Counted from the stretch's first letter, positions 17,063 to 25,875 are shown. The stretch is DNA of 59,530 nucleotides from Hydrogenophaga sp. (GCA_011391495.1 JAABQK010000016.1:1-59530), one strand, 5' to 3'. Notes: generated by a model not told the origin, from the letters alone. Translations and numbers: made by a program.

Positions 17063-17761
17063 CTAGAACCCGAGGCTCTGCTGCGGCTGCGCGCGCAACG
17101 GCGCAGGCTCGCCCACCAGCCGTTCGGCCGGTGCGGCCCGCATCATCTGCACAGCCTGGGCAGGCGACGCGTGCAGCCACTGCGCGTAAGCCCCGGGCTG
17201 CAGGATGACCAGCATGCGTTTCTCGTCGCCGGGCCGGTGCATGCGGCCCAGCAGTGGGTGGCTGTCGGCATTCACCGTGAGCAGGGTGAAGCTGCGCACG
17301 ATCTCGCCGCTGGCCGGGTCGGTCCACTGCTCGTGCAGGCCGGCAGCGGCGAAGGGCGCGCCAGTGGCCATGGCGATGCGCCAGCGCACCGACTGGCCGG
17401 TCTCCCAGCAGGGCTCGAAGTAGTGGAGCATGGGCGCCAGCGCAAAGCGGCGCTCGCGCCAGGGGGCACGGTAGCTGGGCCTTTCGGCCACCGTTTCACT
17501 GCGGGCGTTGTAGGTGTGGCGCGACAGCGTGGCGGCCTGCTGGCCGTCCTTGCACCAGCGCGGCACCAGGCCATAGCGCGCCACCTCGCACACCGGCGCA
17601 CCAGCCTCCGCCGACCCGGGGCGTTCAGCGCTGACGATGATGGGCGCGGCGTAGCCGGGAAAGGTCTCGGCGGGCCAGTCCTGCGCCGGCAACACCACGC
17701 CCTGCAGACCGGGCATGGCGAGCAGGTGCCGGGGTGTCGCGGGGGTGTAGTTGGCGCACAT
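17063..17761 (-). CDS. SOS-response-associated peptidase (SRAP/YedK/HMCES family)
   Basis: Protein of 232 residues. SRAP proteins cap abasic sites in single-stranded DNA by a thiazolidine link from Cys2. All key residues are present: Cys2 (MCANY), Asn85 in NARSET, Glu116 in HYFEP and His175 in GRMHRPGDEKRM. The gene lies 17 nt downstream of a second SRAP gene, in one transcription unit. No LexA box is visible upstream of the pair. Confidence 0.9.
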   Translation of the reverse strand: MCANYTPATPRHLLAMPGLQGVVLPAQDWPAETFPGYAAPIIVSAERPGSAEAGAPVCEVARYGLVPRWCKDGQQAATLSRHTYNARSETVAERPSYRAPWRERRFALAPMLHYFEPCWETGQSVRWRIAMATGAPFAAAGLHEQWTDPASGEIVRSFTLLTVNADSHPLLGRMHRPGDEKRMLVILQPGAYAQWLHASPAQAVQMMRAAPAERLVGEPAPLRAQPQQSLGF

Positions 17762-17778
17762 GCGGCCCGCCGCTTGCG

Positions 17779-18480
17779 TTACTTCTGCACCGGGTTGGCG
17801 GTCAGCCAGTTGGCCGGGTAGGCGCGCATGAACTCCCGGGCTTTCTCGGGGTGGGCCGCGTTGAGCCAGGCGTCGTAGGCGCCTTCGTTCAGCACCGCCG
17901 GCATGCGTTTTTCGGCGCCGGGCTGCTGGTAGCGGTGCATCAGGGCGTGGCTGTTGGCGTTCACCGTGAGCAGGGAAAAGCTGACGATGACCTCGCCGTC
18001 GGACCCGAGCCAGCGCTCCCACAGACCGGCCACGCCCATGGGCTGGCCGTCCACCCGTGCGATGCGCGTGGGCACGGCCTTGCCGCTGCGGAAGTCGTCC
18101 TCAAAAAACGCCATCATGGGCACGATGCAGCGCTGTCCGGCCAGCCAGGCCTCGCGCAGGTTGTTGGAGGTGGTCACGGTCTCCGCGCGGGCGTTCACCA
18201 GCTTGGGCGAACGCAGCCTGGCATCGGACGCCGACTTCACCCAGGCCGGCACCAGGCCAAACTGCCCGGTCGCCAGTTCGCGGACGGGCTGGCTGTCGAC
18301 CCCGGGGAGGCCAGGCGCATCGCCGGCCGTCACGTCGTCACCTTGCGCCTGCAGCCGGCGGATGAACACGCCCGGCTGCCGCGGCCACAGGTCGCGACCC
18401 ACCGGGGATGCGGGGGCCGGAACGCCAAAGGCGTCGGGGTACAGCGTGGCGGGGTGCACGCTCTCGTAGTGGACGGTCAT
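17779..18480 (-). CDS. Degenerate SRAP paralogue lacking catalytic Cys and His
   Basis: Protein of 233 residues, clearly homologous to its neighbour: NARAET at residues 96-101, AFFED with Glu127, and LTVNANSHAL leading to PGAEKRM. It starts MTVHYE, so the catalytic Cys2 is replaced by Thr. In a gap-free alignment of the 23-residue block ending EKRM, the catalytic His (His175 of the neighbour) is Gln185. Asn96 and Glu127 are kept. The start is fixed by TAGCAT 7 nt upstream; an in-frame ATG at 18543 would place the fold well inside the protein and overlap the divergent gene. It may bind but not crosslink DNA, or regulate the active paralogue; this is inference. Confidence 0.82.
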   Translation of the reverse strand: MTVHYESVHPATLYPDAFGVPAPASPVGRDLWPRQPGVFIRRLQAQGDDVTAGDAPGLPGVDSQPVRELATGQFGLVPAWVKSASDARLRSPKLVNARAETVTTSNNLREAWLAGQRCIVPMMAFFEDDFRSGKAVPTRIARVDGQPMGVAGLWERWLGSDGEVIVSFSLLTVNANSHALMHRYQQPGAEKRMPAVLNEGAYDAWLNAAHPEKAREFMRAYPANWLTANPVQK

Positions 18481-18487
18481 GCGGTCG

Positions 18488-18529
18488 ATGCTAGCCGATG
18501 GACGTCGTGCATCCTTTTGAGAAGAAAAT
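18488..18529. promoter_or_regulatory. Back-to-back -10 elements between SRAP paralogue and oxidoreductase
   Basis: Minus strand: TAGCAT (18493-18488) ends 7 nt before ATG 18480. Plus strand: GAAAAT (18524-18529) ends 6 nt before ATG 18536. The 55-bp region can hold both only if the two promoters overlap and the mRNAs have almost no leader. Confidence 0.4.
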
Positions 18530-18535
18530 GCCTGC

Positions 18536-19711
18536 ATGTCCATCCACTCCGCTCATCTGAACCCGGTGCTAGCCCTGCTGGGACGCCGGCTGCGCCTGGC
18601 CGTGATCGGGGGCGGGCCGGGTTCCTTCATCGGCCCGGTGCACCGCCAGGCCGCGCGGCTGGACGACCGCTACGAGCTGGTGGCCGCTGCGCTGTCATCG
18701 GACGCGCAGAAGTCGCTGCGCGCGGGGACCGAGCTGGGCTTGCCGGCCGAGCGCTGCTACCCCGACGCGCTGGCGCTGCTGCGGGCCGAAGCGGCCCGGC
18801 CCGGCGGCGCGGACGTGGTGGCCATCATGACGCCGAACGACAGCCACTTCCCCTACGCCATGGCGGCGCTGGAGCACGGTTTCGACGTGATCTGCGACAA
18901 GCCCATGACGCATACCCTGGTCGAAGCCGAGGTGCTGCTCGCCCGCGTGCAAGCCACCGGTCGCGTGTTCTGCCTCACCCACAACTACAGCGGCTACCCG
19001 CTGGTGCGCCAGGCGCGCGCCATGGTGGCCGACGGGCAGCTCGGCGAGATCCGCCTCGTGCAGATCGAGTACGTGCAGGGCGGGCGCGCCAAGCCCGGCC
19101 CGGGCCGTACCGCGTGGAAGACTGACCCCGTGCGCGGCGGGCCCTCGCTGGTGATGGGCGACATCGGCACCCACGCGCACCATCTGCTGCGCTTCGTCAC
19201 CGGGCTGGAAGTGGCCGAGGTCGCGGCCGACGTGGGTAACGTGGTGCCGGGCAGCAGCGCACACGACTTCGCCGGCGCGCTGCTGCGGCTGCAGGGTGGT
19301 GCACGCGGCAGCTTCTGGGTGACGCAGGCGGCCGCCGGCGTGGAGAACGGCCTGCGCATCCGCGTGAGCGGCTCGCTCGGCACACTGGAATGGCTGCAGG
19401 AACAGCCGCAGCTGCTGCAGTTCAAACCACTGGATGCACCCGCCCAGGTGCGCACGCCCCGGGGCCCGGGCACGCTGCCGCTGGCGGGACGTTCGTCGCG
19501 CGTGGCGGCCGGCCACCCCGAAGGTTTTCCGGAGGCGTTTGCCAACCTGTATGCGGACGCGGCGGAAGCCATCGCAGCGCGCCGCGCGGGCGCCACACCC
19601 GACCCGCTGGCCCTGCATTTCCCCACCGCACACGACGGCTGGATGGGCCAACGCTTTGTGGACGCCGTGATCCGCTCCAGCGAGGCCAACGGGGCCTGGA
19701 TCCGCGCATGA
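18536..19711 (+). CDS. Gfo/Idh/MocA-family oxidoreductase
   Basis: Protein of 391 residues. The N-terminal Rossmann motif LAVIGGGPGSFIGPVH near residues 20-35 and the signature DKPMTHTLVEAE near residue 122 are those of NAD(P)-dependent Gfo/Idh/MocA sugar or inositol dehydrogenases. GDIGTHAHHLLRF carries the usual catalytic His region. The gene starts a compact run; its stop overlaps the next start by ATGA. The substrate is not predictable from sequence alone. Confidence 0.88.
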   Translation: MSIHSAHLNPVLALLGRRLRLAVIGGGPGSFIGPVHRQAARLDDRYELVAAALSSDAQKSLRAGTELGLPAERCYPDALALLRAEAARPGGADVVAIMTPNDSHFPYAMAALEHGFDVICDKPMTHTLVEAEVLLARVQATGRVFCLTHNYSGYPLVRQARAMVADGQLGEIRLVQIEYVQGGRAKPGPGRTAWKTDPVRGGPSLVMGDIGTHAHHLLRFVTGLEVAEVAADVGNVVPGSSAHDFAGALLRLQGGARGSFWVTQAAAGVENGLRIRVSGSLGTLEWLQEQPQLLQFKPLDAPAQVRTPRGPGTLPLAGRSSRVAAGHPEGFPEAFANLYADAAEAIAARRAGATPDPLALHFPTAHDGWMGQRFVDAVIRSSEANGAWIRA

Positions 19712-20592
19712 AACCCACCGTTTTCGCCACCGACCGGCAGGCCCTCACGCGCCGCTCCACGCTGCTGGGCGCCTGCGGCCTGCTGGCGCTGGGCGCGGCG
19801 CCGCGGGCGCTTGCGGCCACGCCAACCGATGCCGGCGTCTGGCCGGTGGACTCGCAGGTGCCCGGTGGTGTGGCCCGCCTGTCTCTCGGGCCGGCCGCCT
19901 CGCGACCCAGGGCTTACGCGGGCGAGGTGCCCCTGCTGGTGCTGGGCGACCCGATCGAATGGACCGCGCTGGTCGGCATACCGCTGGCGGCCGAGCCGGG
20001 CGAGGCCCACGTCACCGTGCAGTTCGACGACAGCGCGGTGCGAAGGATGGCCTACACCGTGGCGCCCAAACGCTACGCCGAGCAAAGCCTGAAGGTGGAG
20101 CCGAAATCGGTGGACCTCTCGCCGGAGGATCTGGCTCGCTTTGAGCGCGAGCGCGATCACCAGCAAGCGGTGATGGCCACCTTCAGTGAGCCGTTGCCCA
20201 CGGCCCTGCGCATGGCGGTGCCCGCGCCGGGGCGGCGCTCCAGCTCGTTCGGCTTGCGGCGCGTGTTCAACGGCCAGGCGCGCAGCCCGCACAGCGGCAT
20301 GGACATCGCCGCGCCGACCGGAACACCGGTGCTGGCGCCGCTGCCAGGGCGGGTGATCGACACCGGCGACTATTTCTTCAACGGCCGCACCGTCTGGCTG
20401 GACCATGGCGGCGGGTTGCTGAGCATGCTGTGCCACCTGAGCGCGATCGACGCGAAAACCGGCGATGGGCTGAACACCGGTGAACGCATCGGCGCCGTGG
20501 GTGCCACCGGGCGGGTGACCGGGCCGCACCTGCACTGGAGCGTCATGCTCAACCGCGCCATGGTGGACCCGGCGCTCTTTCTGGCCGGCTGA
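19708..20592 (+). CDS. M23-family metallopeptidase (LytM-type), exported
   Basis: Protein of 294 residues. A Tat-like or long Sec signal (RRSTLLGACGLLALGAAP, cleavage near ALAATP) is followed by a beta-rich N-terminal domain and a C-terminal LytM domain (PGRRSSSFGLRRVFNG, HSGMDIAAPTGTPV, GPHLHWSV). Zinc ligands are the H-x3-D of HSGMD and the H-x-H of HLHW. It probably cleaves peptidoglycan cross-links in the periplasm. Start ATG 19708 overlaps the previous stop, suggesting translational coupling. Confidence 0.9.
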   Translation: MKPTVFATDRQALTRRSTLLGACGLLALGAAPRALAATPTDAGVWPVDSQVPGGVARLSLGPAASRPRAYAGEVPLLVLGDPIEWTALVGIPLAAEPGEAHVTVQFDDSAVRRMAYTVAPKRYAEQSLKVEPKSVDLSPEDLARFERERDHQQAVMATFSEPLPTALRMAVPAPGRRSSSFGLRRVFNGQARSPHSGMDIAAPTGTPVLAPLPGRVIDTGDYFFNGRTVWLDHGGGLLSMLCHLSAIDAKTGDGLNTGERIGAVGATGRVTGPHLHWSVMLNRAMVDPALFLAG

Positions 20593-20608
20593 AGAACCGC
20601 GCCCCGCC

Positions 20609-21202
20609 ATGCTGATCCGCTTCAACAAACCCTACGGGGTGCTCAGCCAGTTCACGCCCGAGGGCCGCTGGCGCGGGCTCAAGGACTTCATCGACCTGCC
20701 GGGCGTGTACGTGGCGGGCCGGCTGGATGCCGACAGCGAAGGCCTGCTGCTGCTCACCGACGATGGCCAGGAGCAGGCGCGCATCGCCGACCCGCGCTTC
20801 AAGATGGAGAAGACCTACTGGGTGCAGGTGGAAGGCGTGCCCGATGAAGCCGCGCTGCAGGCCCTGCGCCGCGGCGTGATCCTCAACGACGGCCCCACCC
20901 TGCCCGCGCGTGCCCGTGCCATGGAGGCACCGCCCGCACTGTGGGAGCGCGAGCCGCCGATCCGCGTGCGGCAGTCCAGACCCACGGCGTGGCTGGAGCT
21001 GGTGATCCGCGAAGGCCGCAACCGCCAGGTGCGCCGCATGACGGCTGCGGTGGGTTTTCCCACGCTGCGCCTGATCCGCGCCGCGGTGGGGCCCTACGAC
21101 CTGGACGGTCTGACACCCGGCACCTGGAGCCCCGTCAGCGCCAGCGGGTCCCCGACGACGGGTCCGACAACGTCGGGAAAAGCTGCGACACTGGGCCGGT
21201 GA
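20609..21202 (+). CDS. rluE: 23S rRNA pseudouridine(2457) synthase RluE
   Basis: Protein of 197 residues. It follows E. coli RluE closely: RFNKPYGVLSQFTPEG at the start, catalytic Asp40 in VAGRLDADSEGLLLLT, NDGPTLPARA, and EGRNRQVRRMTAAVGFPTLR near the end. It lacks the S4 domain, as RluE does. It lies 16 nt after the M23 gene, and its stop overlaps the GTG of the next gene (GTGA). A 20-residue Ser/Thr/Gly tail is not part of the fold. Confidence 0.92.
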   Translation: MLIRFNKPYGVLSQFTPEGRWRGLKDFIDLPGVYVAGRLDADSEGLLLLTDDGQEQARIADPRFKMEKTYWVQVEGVPDEAALQALRRGVILNDGPTLPARARAMEAPPALWEREPPIRVRQSRPTAWLELVIREGRNRQVRRMTAAVGFPTLRLIRAAVGPYDLDGLTPGTWSPVSASGSPTTGPTTSGKAATLGR

Positions 21203-21984
21203 ACCCGCCCGATGCCTCCTTCGTCCCCCCGCTCGACCCACCCGCCACGGTGGACCCGCTGTTCCTGGCCGCGCCCCGCGTGTCCACCTACTTCGGCAGC
21301 CAGCCGCTGACCAACGCCAGCGGCTTTTTCTTCCAGCGCGACGGACGCCTGTACCTCGTCACGAGCCGGCACGTGCTGATCGACGAGGCCACGCAGCACC
21401 GGCCCGACCGGCTGCAGATCGAACTGCACCTGGACGCCGCCAACCTCACGCGGTCCACCGGTTTTTCCATGCTGCTGTATGCGAATGGCGAACCCGTGTG
21501 GCACCAGGGCCGCGACAGCGGCGGCGAGATCGACGTGGCCGTGCTGGAAGTGGACTGCGGCCAGCTGCCGGCCGAGGCCAAGGTCCACGCCTTCACCCCG
21601 GCCCACCTGCAGACCGCGTTTGCTTCGGTGCCGGTGGACGCTTCGCTGCTGGTGGTGGGCTTCCCCCTGGGCTTCCACGACACCCTGCACCACCTGCCGG
21701 TGGTTCGTCAGGCGGCCATCGCCTCGCCCTACGGCATCCGCTTCCAGGGCAAGGGCTTTTTCCTGACCGACGCGCGCACGCACCGCGGCACCAGCGGGGC
21801 AGCGGTGGTGATGCGTGACACCGCACCCACCGCAGCAACCGCGACGCTGCCCTGGCGGCTGCTGGGCGTGCACTCGGCGCGCATGGACATGGGCAACCGG
21901 GACCTCGTGCTCGACGAGTCGCTGGGCCTGAACTGCGCGTGGTACGCCGACATCCTGATGACGCTGACCGAGCCCCGTCCCTGA
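21199..21984 (+). CDS. Trypsin-like serine protease domain protein
   Basis: Protein of 261 residues from GTG 21199, which overlaps the rluE stop. The chymotrypsin-type triad is visible: His58 in TSRHVLI, Asp112 in GEIDVAVLEV and Ser199 in HRGTSGAAVV. No signal peptide or PDZ domain is present, so it is either cytoplasmic or exported in an unusual way. The pattern SGFFFQRDGRLYLVTSRHVL is common in stand-alone trypsin-like proteins of unknown target. It ends the four-gene run that began at 18536. Confidence 0.82.
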   Translation: MNPPDASFVPPLDPPATVDPLFLAAPRVSTYFGSQPLTNASGFFFQRDGRLYLVTSRHVLIDEATQHRPDRLQIELHLDAANLTRSTGFSMLLYANGEPVWHQGRDSGGEIDVAVLEVDCGQLPAEAKVHAFTPAHLQTAFASVPVDASLLVVGFPLGFHDTLHHLPVVRQAAIASPYGIRFQGKGFFLTDARTHRGTSGAAVVMRDTAPTAATATLPWRLLGVHSARMDMGNRDLVLDESLGLNCAWYADILMTLTEPRP

Positions 21985-22111
21985 CCTTCAGGTTCAGCAT
22001 CCGCTCCAGGCATCCCGTCCCAGCAGCCCGGCCAAGTCCATCCGAAACGGTCACACCATGCGGCATTTTCCGGGTTTCTGTTCCTTGTACACACGCATCA
22101 GGAGGCGACTC

Positions 22112-22540
22112 ATGGGCTCTCACATCGGCAACCACCATTTCCAGGTCGACTGGGGCGGCGACCGCATCGGCTGCATGGAGGTCAGCGGTCTGGGCATCGA
22201 GCTCGATGTGGTGGCGTACCGGGATGGCGCCTCGCGGGACAACGCCGCCAGCCTGTTGCCCGGCCAGAGGCATTTTTCCCCCATCGTGCTCAAGCGCGCC
22301 ATCGTCCAGGGTGACAACGGTTTTTTCGAGTGGATCAACAGCGCGCGCCTCGAGCAGGTGGAGCGCCGCGATGTGACCGTGTCACTCCTGAACGACCGCC
22401 ACGAGCCGATCGTGACATGGCGGATCGTCCGCGCCTTCCCCTCCCGGCTGGAATACGCCACGCTCAATGCGCAGGGCGGTGAGCTGGCCACCGAGTCACT
22501 GACGCTGGTGCACGAGGGCCTGGTGGTCGAACACCGATAG
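22112..22540 (+). CDS. Orphan phage/eCIS tail-tube-like protein (T4 gp19 family)
   Basis: Protein of 142 residues. Its layout is that of the T4 gp19-like tail-tube family (PF06841), found in contractile phage tails and extracellular contractile injection systems: NHHFQVDWGG, MEVSGLGIELDVVAYRDG, LPGQRHFSPIVLKRAI, GFFEWINSARL, RRDVTVSLLNDRHEPIVTWR. No sheath, baseplate, spike or ATPase gene lies within 20 kb on either side. ATG 22112 has AGGAGG upstream; the in-frame ATG 22058 lacks one. It may be a domesticated tube protein or a component encoded apart from the rest of a cluster. Confidence 0.75.
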   Translation: MGSHIGNHHFQVDWGGDRIGCMEVSGLGIELDVVAYRDGASRDNAASLLPGQRHFSPIVLKRAIVQGDNGFFEWINSARLEQVERRDVTVSLLNDRHEPIVTWRIVRAFPSRLEYATLNAQGGELATESLTLVHEGLVVEHR

Positions 22541-22588
22541 GAGCGCCGGGCAGGCGCCTTGAACTTTCGGGGTCGGCACGCCTCTGTC

Positions 22589-23437
22589 ATGGTCATGAAA
22601 CGCCTGCTGCTCACCCTCCTGACCCTGGCCGCGATGCTCACGGGCTGCGCCACGCTCGACGAACGCCAGCGCGAGTGGATCTTCCAGCCCTCGGACCGCA
22701 GCTGGTCGCGCGGCGCCGAAGCGGCCGAGGGCATGGCCGATGTGTGGATCGACTTCAGCTCGAAGGAAACCGGCCAGTCCGTGAAACTGCACGGCCTGTG
22801 GCTGGCGCACGAAGACTTCAGCACCCGGGCCGATGCCCCGGTGCTGCTCTACCTGCACGGGGCGCGCTTCAACGTCACCGGATCGGCCTTCCGCGCGCGC
22901 CGCATGCAGGAACTGGGCTTTTCGGTGCTGACGGTGGACTACCGGGGCTTCGGCAAGAGCACCAAGGAGCTGCCGTCGGAAACCCTCGCCGTCGAGGACG
23001 CGCGCGCCGCCTGGGACTGGCTGGGCCAGCAATACCCGGGCCGTCCGCGCTACATCTTTGGCCACTCGCTGGGTGGCGCCATCGCCATCGAGCTGGCTGC
23101 GCAAGTCAGCGATGAAGCCGGCACGCTGGTGGAAGGCACGTTCACCTCCATTCCGGACGTGGTCAGCAGCTTCAAATGGGGCTGGCTGCCGGTGTCGCCC
23201 TTGATCACGCAGCGCTTCGAGGCCGTCAAGCGCGTGCCGGCCATCGGCTCGCCCCTGCTGGTGGTGCATGGCAGCGAAGACCGCCTGATTCCACCCGACC
23301 TTGGGCGCCGACTGTTCGAGGCCGCCACCGGGCGCAAGGCGTTCGTGCTGGTGGAAGGCGGCTCGCACCACAACACCAACTCGGTCGGCCAGCCGCAGTA
23401 CCGGGTGGCGCTGGCGGAGCTGTTCGGGCTGAAGTGA
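22589..23437 (+). CDS. Alpha/beta hydrolase, predicted lipoprotein
   Basis: Protein of 282 residues from ATG 22589 (ATG 22595 is also possible). The signal [17 protein letters not shown] ends in an LTGC lipobox. The hydrolase fold has the oxyanion-region [10 protein letters not shown], nucleophile Ser in FGHSLGGA, Asp in [10 protein letters not shown] and His in GGSHHNT. It resembles the BAAT/ABHD13-like group often named alpha/beta hydrolase in this order. Membrane anchoring suggests a periplasmic esterase or thioesterase; the substrate is unknown. No Shine-Dalgarno is obvious. Confidence 0.85.
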   Translation: MVMKRLLLTLLTLAAMLTGCATLDERQREWIFQPSDRSWSRGAEAAEGMADVWIDFSSKETGQSVKLHGLWLAHEDFSTRADAPVLLYLHGARFNVTGSAFRARRMQELGFSVLTVDYRGFGKSTKELPSETLAVEDARAAWDWLGQQYPGRPRYIFGHSLGGAIAIELAAQVSDEAGTLVEGTFTSIPDVVSSFKWGWLPVSPLITQRFEAVKRVPAIGSPLLVVHGSEDRLIPPDLGRRLFEAATGRKAFVLVEGGSHHNTNSVGQPQYRVALAELFGLK

Positions 23438-23480
23438 GCGCCACAACCGGCGCCGCACTGCGCTGCGCTGGGCCATCTGC

Positions 23481-23486
23481 TACCCT
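23481..23486 (+). promoter_or_regulatory. -10-like hexamer TACCCT, predicted leaderless start
   Basis: TACCCT ends 7 nt before ATG 23494, without a Shine-Dalgarno. Confidence 0.4.
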
Positions 23487-23493
23487 CGACCGG

Positions 23494-24762
23494 ATGTCCG
23501 CTTCCCCCGTTTCTGTTGCCGCGCGCCCGGCCATGTCACCAGCCATGATCGTGCTGGTGCTCTCGCTGCTGCTGGGCCTTCAGCCCATCACCACCGACCT
23601 CTATCTCCCGGCCCTGCCCACCATCACGCAGGGCTTCGGTGCGGCCATGCCGCAGGCCCAGCTCACGCTCACCGCTCTGCTGCTGGCCTTTGGCATCTCG
23701 CAGCTGGTCTGGGGGCCGCTGTCGGACCGCTTCGGGCGCCGCCCGGTGCTGCTGGGCGGCACGCTGCTCTACGTGGTGGCCTCGATGGGCAGCACCTTCG
23801 TCACCTCCATGGAACAGCTCATCGTCTGGCGCACGCTGCAGGGCGTGGCCATGGGTGCGGGCGTGATGTGCGCGCGCGCCGTGGTGCGCGACCTGTACGC
23901 GCCCACCGAAGGCGCGCGCATCATGTCCAAGGGCCTCACGGGGCTGGGTGTGATCGCCTGCGCCAGCGCGCCGGTGGGGGGCCTGCTGGCCGAACACTTC
24001 GGCTGGCGCGCAGCGCTGATGGCACTGGCCGTGTTCGGTGCCCTCGCGCTGGCGGTGGTGGCCTGGCGCTTCGAAGAATCGCTGGCGCAGAAAAATCCGC
24101 GCGCGCTGGAACCGCTCACCTTGCTGCGCACCTGGGGCCAGATCGTGCGCCACCCCACCTTCTGGGCCTACACGCTGCTGGCCACCACCTCCTATGGCGG
24201 TCTGTTCACCTTTCTGGCGGCAGGTTCCTTCGTGTTCATCGGCGTGCTGGGCCTGTCCAAGCCAGCCTATGGACTGGCCATGCTGACGATGTCGCTCTCG
24301 TACATCGCAGGCACCTTCATCTGCCGTCGCCTGCTGCCGCGCTTTGGCGTGCGCAAGACGGTGGCCATCGCCGGTGCCTGCACGCTCACCGCCGGCACCA
24401 CCATGGGCTTGCTGGCACTGGCGGGCGTGCAGAGCGTGGCCGCGATCATGCTGCCCTTCTACCTGTTCATGCTCGGCCACGGCGTGCACCAGCCCTGTGG
24501 CCAGAGTGGCTCGGTCGGCCCCTTCCCGCAGGCCGCGGGCGCGGCCTCGGCCATGAGCGGCTTCCTGATGATGGTGGCCGCCTTCTTCATGGGTGGCTGG
24601 CTCGGCAAGAGCCTGGCCGCCAGCCCCGGCAGCGTGCTGCCACTGACCAACGGTGTCTGGTTCTGGAGCGTGCTGATCGCGGCCACGGCCTGGACGCTGG
24701 TGCAACGCCACGGCGAAGTCAAGGTGCCACCCGTGCGGATGGTCAGCGAACCCACCCCATGA
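23494..24762 (+). CDS. Bcr/CflA-type multidrug efflux MFS transporter
   Basis: Protein of 422 residues with about 12 membrane segments. The Bcr/CflA subfamily is recognised from [17 protein letters not shown] in TM1, motif A as [16 protein letters not shown] after TM2, and motif C-like [20 protein letters not shown] in TM5. It would export drugs or metabolites using the proton gradient. The stop overlaps the possible miaA start at 24759 (ATGATG). Confidence 0.9.
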   Translation: MSASPVSVAARPAMSPAMIVLVLSLLLGLQPITTDLYLPALPTITQGFGAAMPQAQLTLTALLLAFGISQLVWGPLSDRFGRRPVLLGGTLLYVVASMGSTFVTSMEQLIVWRTLQGVAMGAGVMCARAVVRDLYAPTEGARIMSKGLTGLGVIACASAPVGGLLAEHFGWRAALMALAVFGALALAVVAWRFEESLAQKNPRALEPLTLLRTWGQIVRHPTFWAYTLLATTSYGGLFTFLAAGSFVFIGVLGLSKPAYGLAMLTMSLSYIAGTFICRRLLPRFGVRKTVAIAGACTLTAGTTMGLLALAGVQSVAAIMLPFYLFMLGHGVHQPCGQSGSVGPFPQAAGAASAMSGFLMMVAAFFMGGWLGKSLAASPGSVLPLTNGVWFWSVLIAATAWTLVQRHGEVKVPPVRMVSEPTP

Positions 24763-25814
24763 TGTCGCGTGAAGTGTCTGAACCCGAGGCATCGCGGGAC
24801 CGGCTTGGCCAGACCGCTGATGCCGCCCCCTTGAGGGGGTCGCGCGAAGCGCGGCGGGGGTGCGTCGTGCTGGCACTCGCAGGACCCACCGCGAGCGGCA
24901 AGAGTGCGGCCTCGCTGGCCATCGCCGCGCGCTGGCCGGTGGAGATCGTCAGCGTCGATTCGGCGCTGGTCTACCGCGGCATGGACATCGGCACCGCCAA
25001 GCCCACGCCGGCTGAACTGGCCCTTGTGCCGCACCACCTGATCGACACCACCGACCCGCTGCAGGCCTGCAGCGCGGCCGATTTCGTGCGCAACGCCACC
25101 CGGCTGATCGGCGAGATCCAGGCGCGCGGCCGCACGCCCCTGCTGGTGGGCGGCACCATGCTGTATTTCAAGGCGCTGATGCAGGGCCTGGACGACATGC
25201 CGCAAGCCGATGCCGCGGTGCGCGAAGCGATCGAGGTCCGTGCCCGTGCCCAAGGCTGGCCCGCGCTGCACGCCGAGCTGGCGCGGGTGGACCCGGCCAC
25301 CGCGGCACGCCTCTCGCCCAACGATTCACAGCGCATCCAGCGCGCACTGGAGGTGTTCGCGGTGTCGGGGCAACCCCTCTCCAGCTTCCAGACCAGGCGC
25401 ACCGGTGACCACGCCCACCCGATCACACCGGGCGGATTCTTCAGCCTGGAGCCGCAGGACCGCGCCTGGCTGCACGCGCGCATCGCACAGCGGTTTGACG
25501 CCATGCTGGCGGCCGGTTTTCTGGACGAGGTGCGCCGGCTGCGCGCGCGCGGCGACCTGCACCCCGATCTGCCGTCCATGCGCTGCGTGGGCTACCGCCA
25601 GGCCTGGGAAGCCCTGGACGCGGGCGACCCGCCCACACCCGCGCAGCTGGCCGGGCTGCGCGACCGCGGCATCTTCGCCACGCGCCAGCTCGCCAAGCGC
25701 CAGATCACCTGGCTGCGCTCCATGCCGCAGCGCGTGGTGATCCCCTGCGACGCTCCCGATGCGCTGGAGCAGGTGATCACCCACGTCACGGCCCTGCTCG
25801 GAGCGCCCGCATGA
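24759..25814 (+). CDS. miaA: tRNA dimethylallyltransferase MiaA
   Basis: Transfers dimethylallyl to A37 of tRNAs reading UNN codons. The P-loop [38 protein letters not shown] and the C-terminal [12 protein letters not shown] are diagnostic. The start is uncertain. ATG 24759 or 24762 overlaps the previous stop, but residues 5-35 would then be encoded by a copy of the dispersed repeat (24789-24862) and look non-native ([15 protein letters not shown]). GTG 24867 begins exactly at the fold ([12 protein letters not shown]). The longer form is given here; the core is certain. Confidence 0.93.
   Translation: MMSREVSEPEASRDRLGQTADAAPLRGSREARRGCVVLALAGPTASGKSAASLAIAARWPVEIVSVDSALVYRGMDIGTAKPTPAELALVPHHLIDTTDPLQACSAADFVRNATRLIGEIQARGRTPLLVGGTMLYFKALMQGLDDMPQADAAVREAIEVRARAQGWPALHAELARVDPATAARLSPNDSQRIQRALEVFAVSGQPLSSFQTRRTGDHAHPITPGGFFSLEPQDRAWLHARIAQRFDAMLAAGFLDEVRRLRARGDLHPDLPSMRCVGYRQAWEALDAGDPPTPAQLAGLRDRGIFATRQLAKRQITWLRSMPQRVVIPCDAPDALEQVITHVTALLGAPA
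24789..24862 (-). repeat. Two-hairpin dispersed repeat, copy 3 (inverted, inside the miaA 5' region)
   Basis: Opposite orientation to the upstream gene. Long stem 24789-24825 has outer arms GCATC/GATGC (other copies: AACACC/GGTGTT), middle arms GCGG/CCGC and an inner CCGGC/GCC stem. The short hairpin CCCCC-TTGA-GGGGG is at 24826-24839, and a GCGCGAAGCGC hairpin follows. It lies between the Bcr/CflA stop and the MiaA P-loop. Confidence 0.7.
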
Positions 25815-25875
25815 ACGCTGCTCCGGACCGTTCCCAGGCCACCTGCACCGCCGTGCGCGGCACGGAGGACCTCCA

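Noticed and set aside
17063..18543. LexA (SOS) box for the SRAP pair
   Set aside because: No CTGT-N8-ACAG-like sequence is found in the divergent region; the family name alone does not show SOS control.
22112..22540. A prophage or complete contractile injection system around the tail-tube-like gene
   Set aside because: Neighbouring genes on both sides are ordinary chromosomal enzymes and no sheath, baseplate, capsid, integrase or lysis gene is present.
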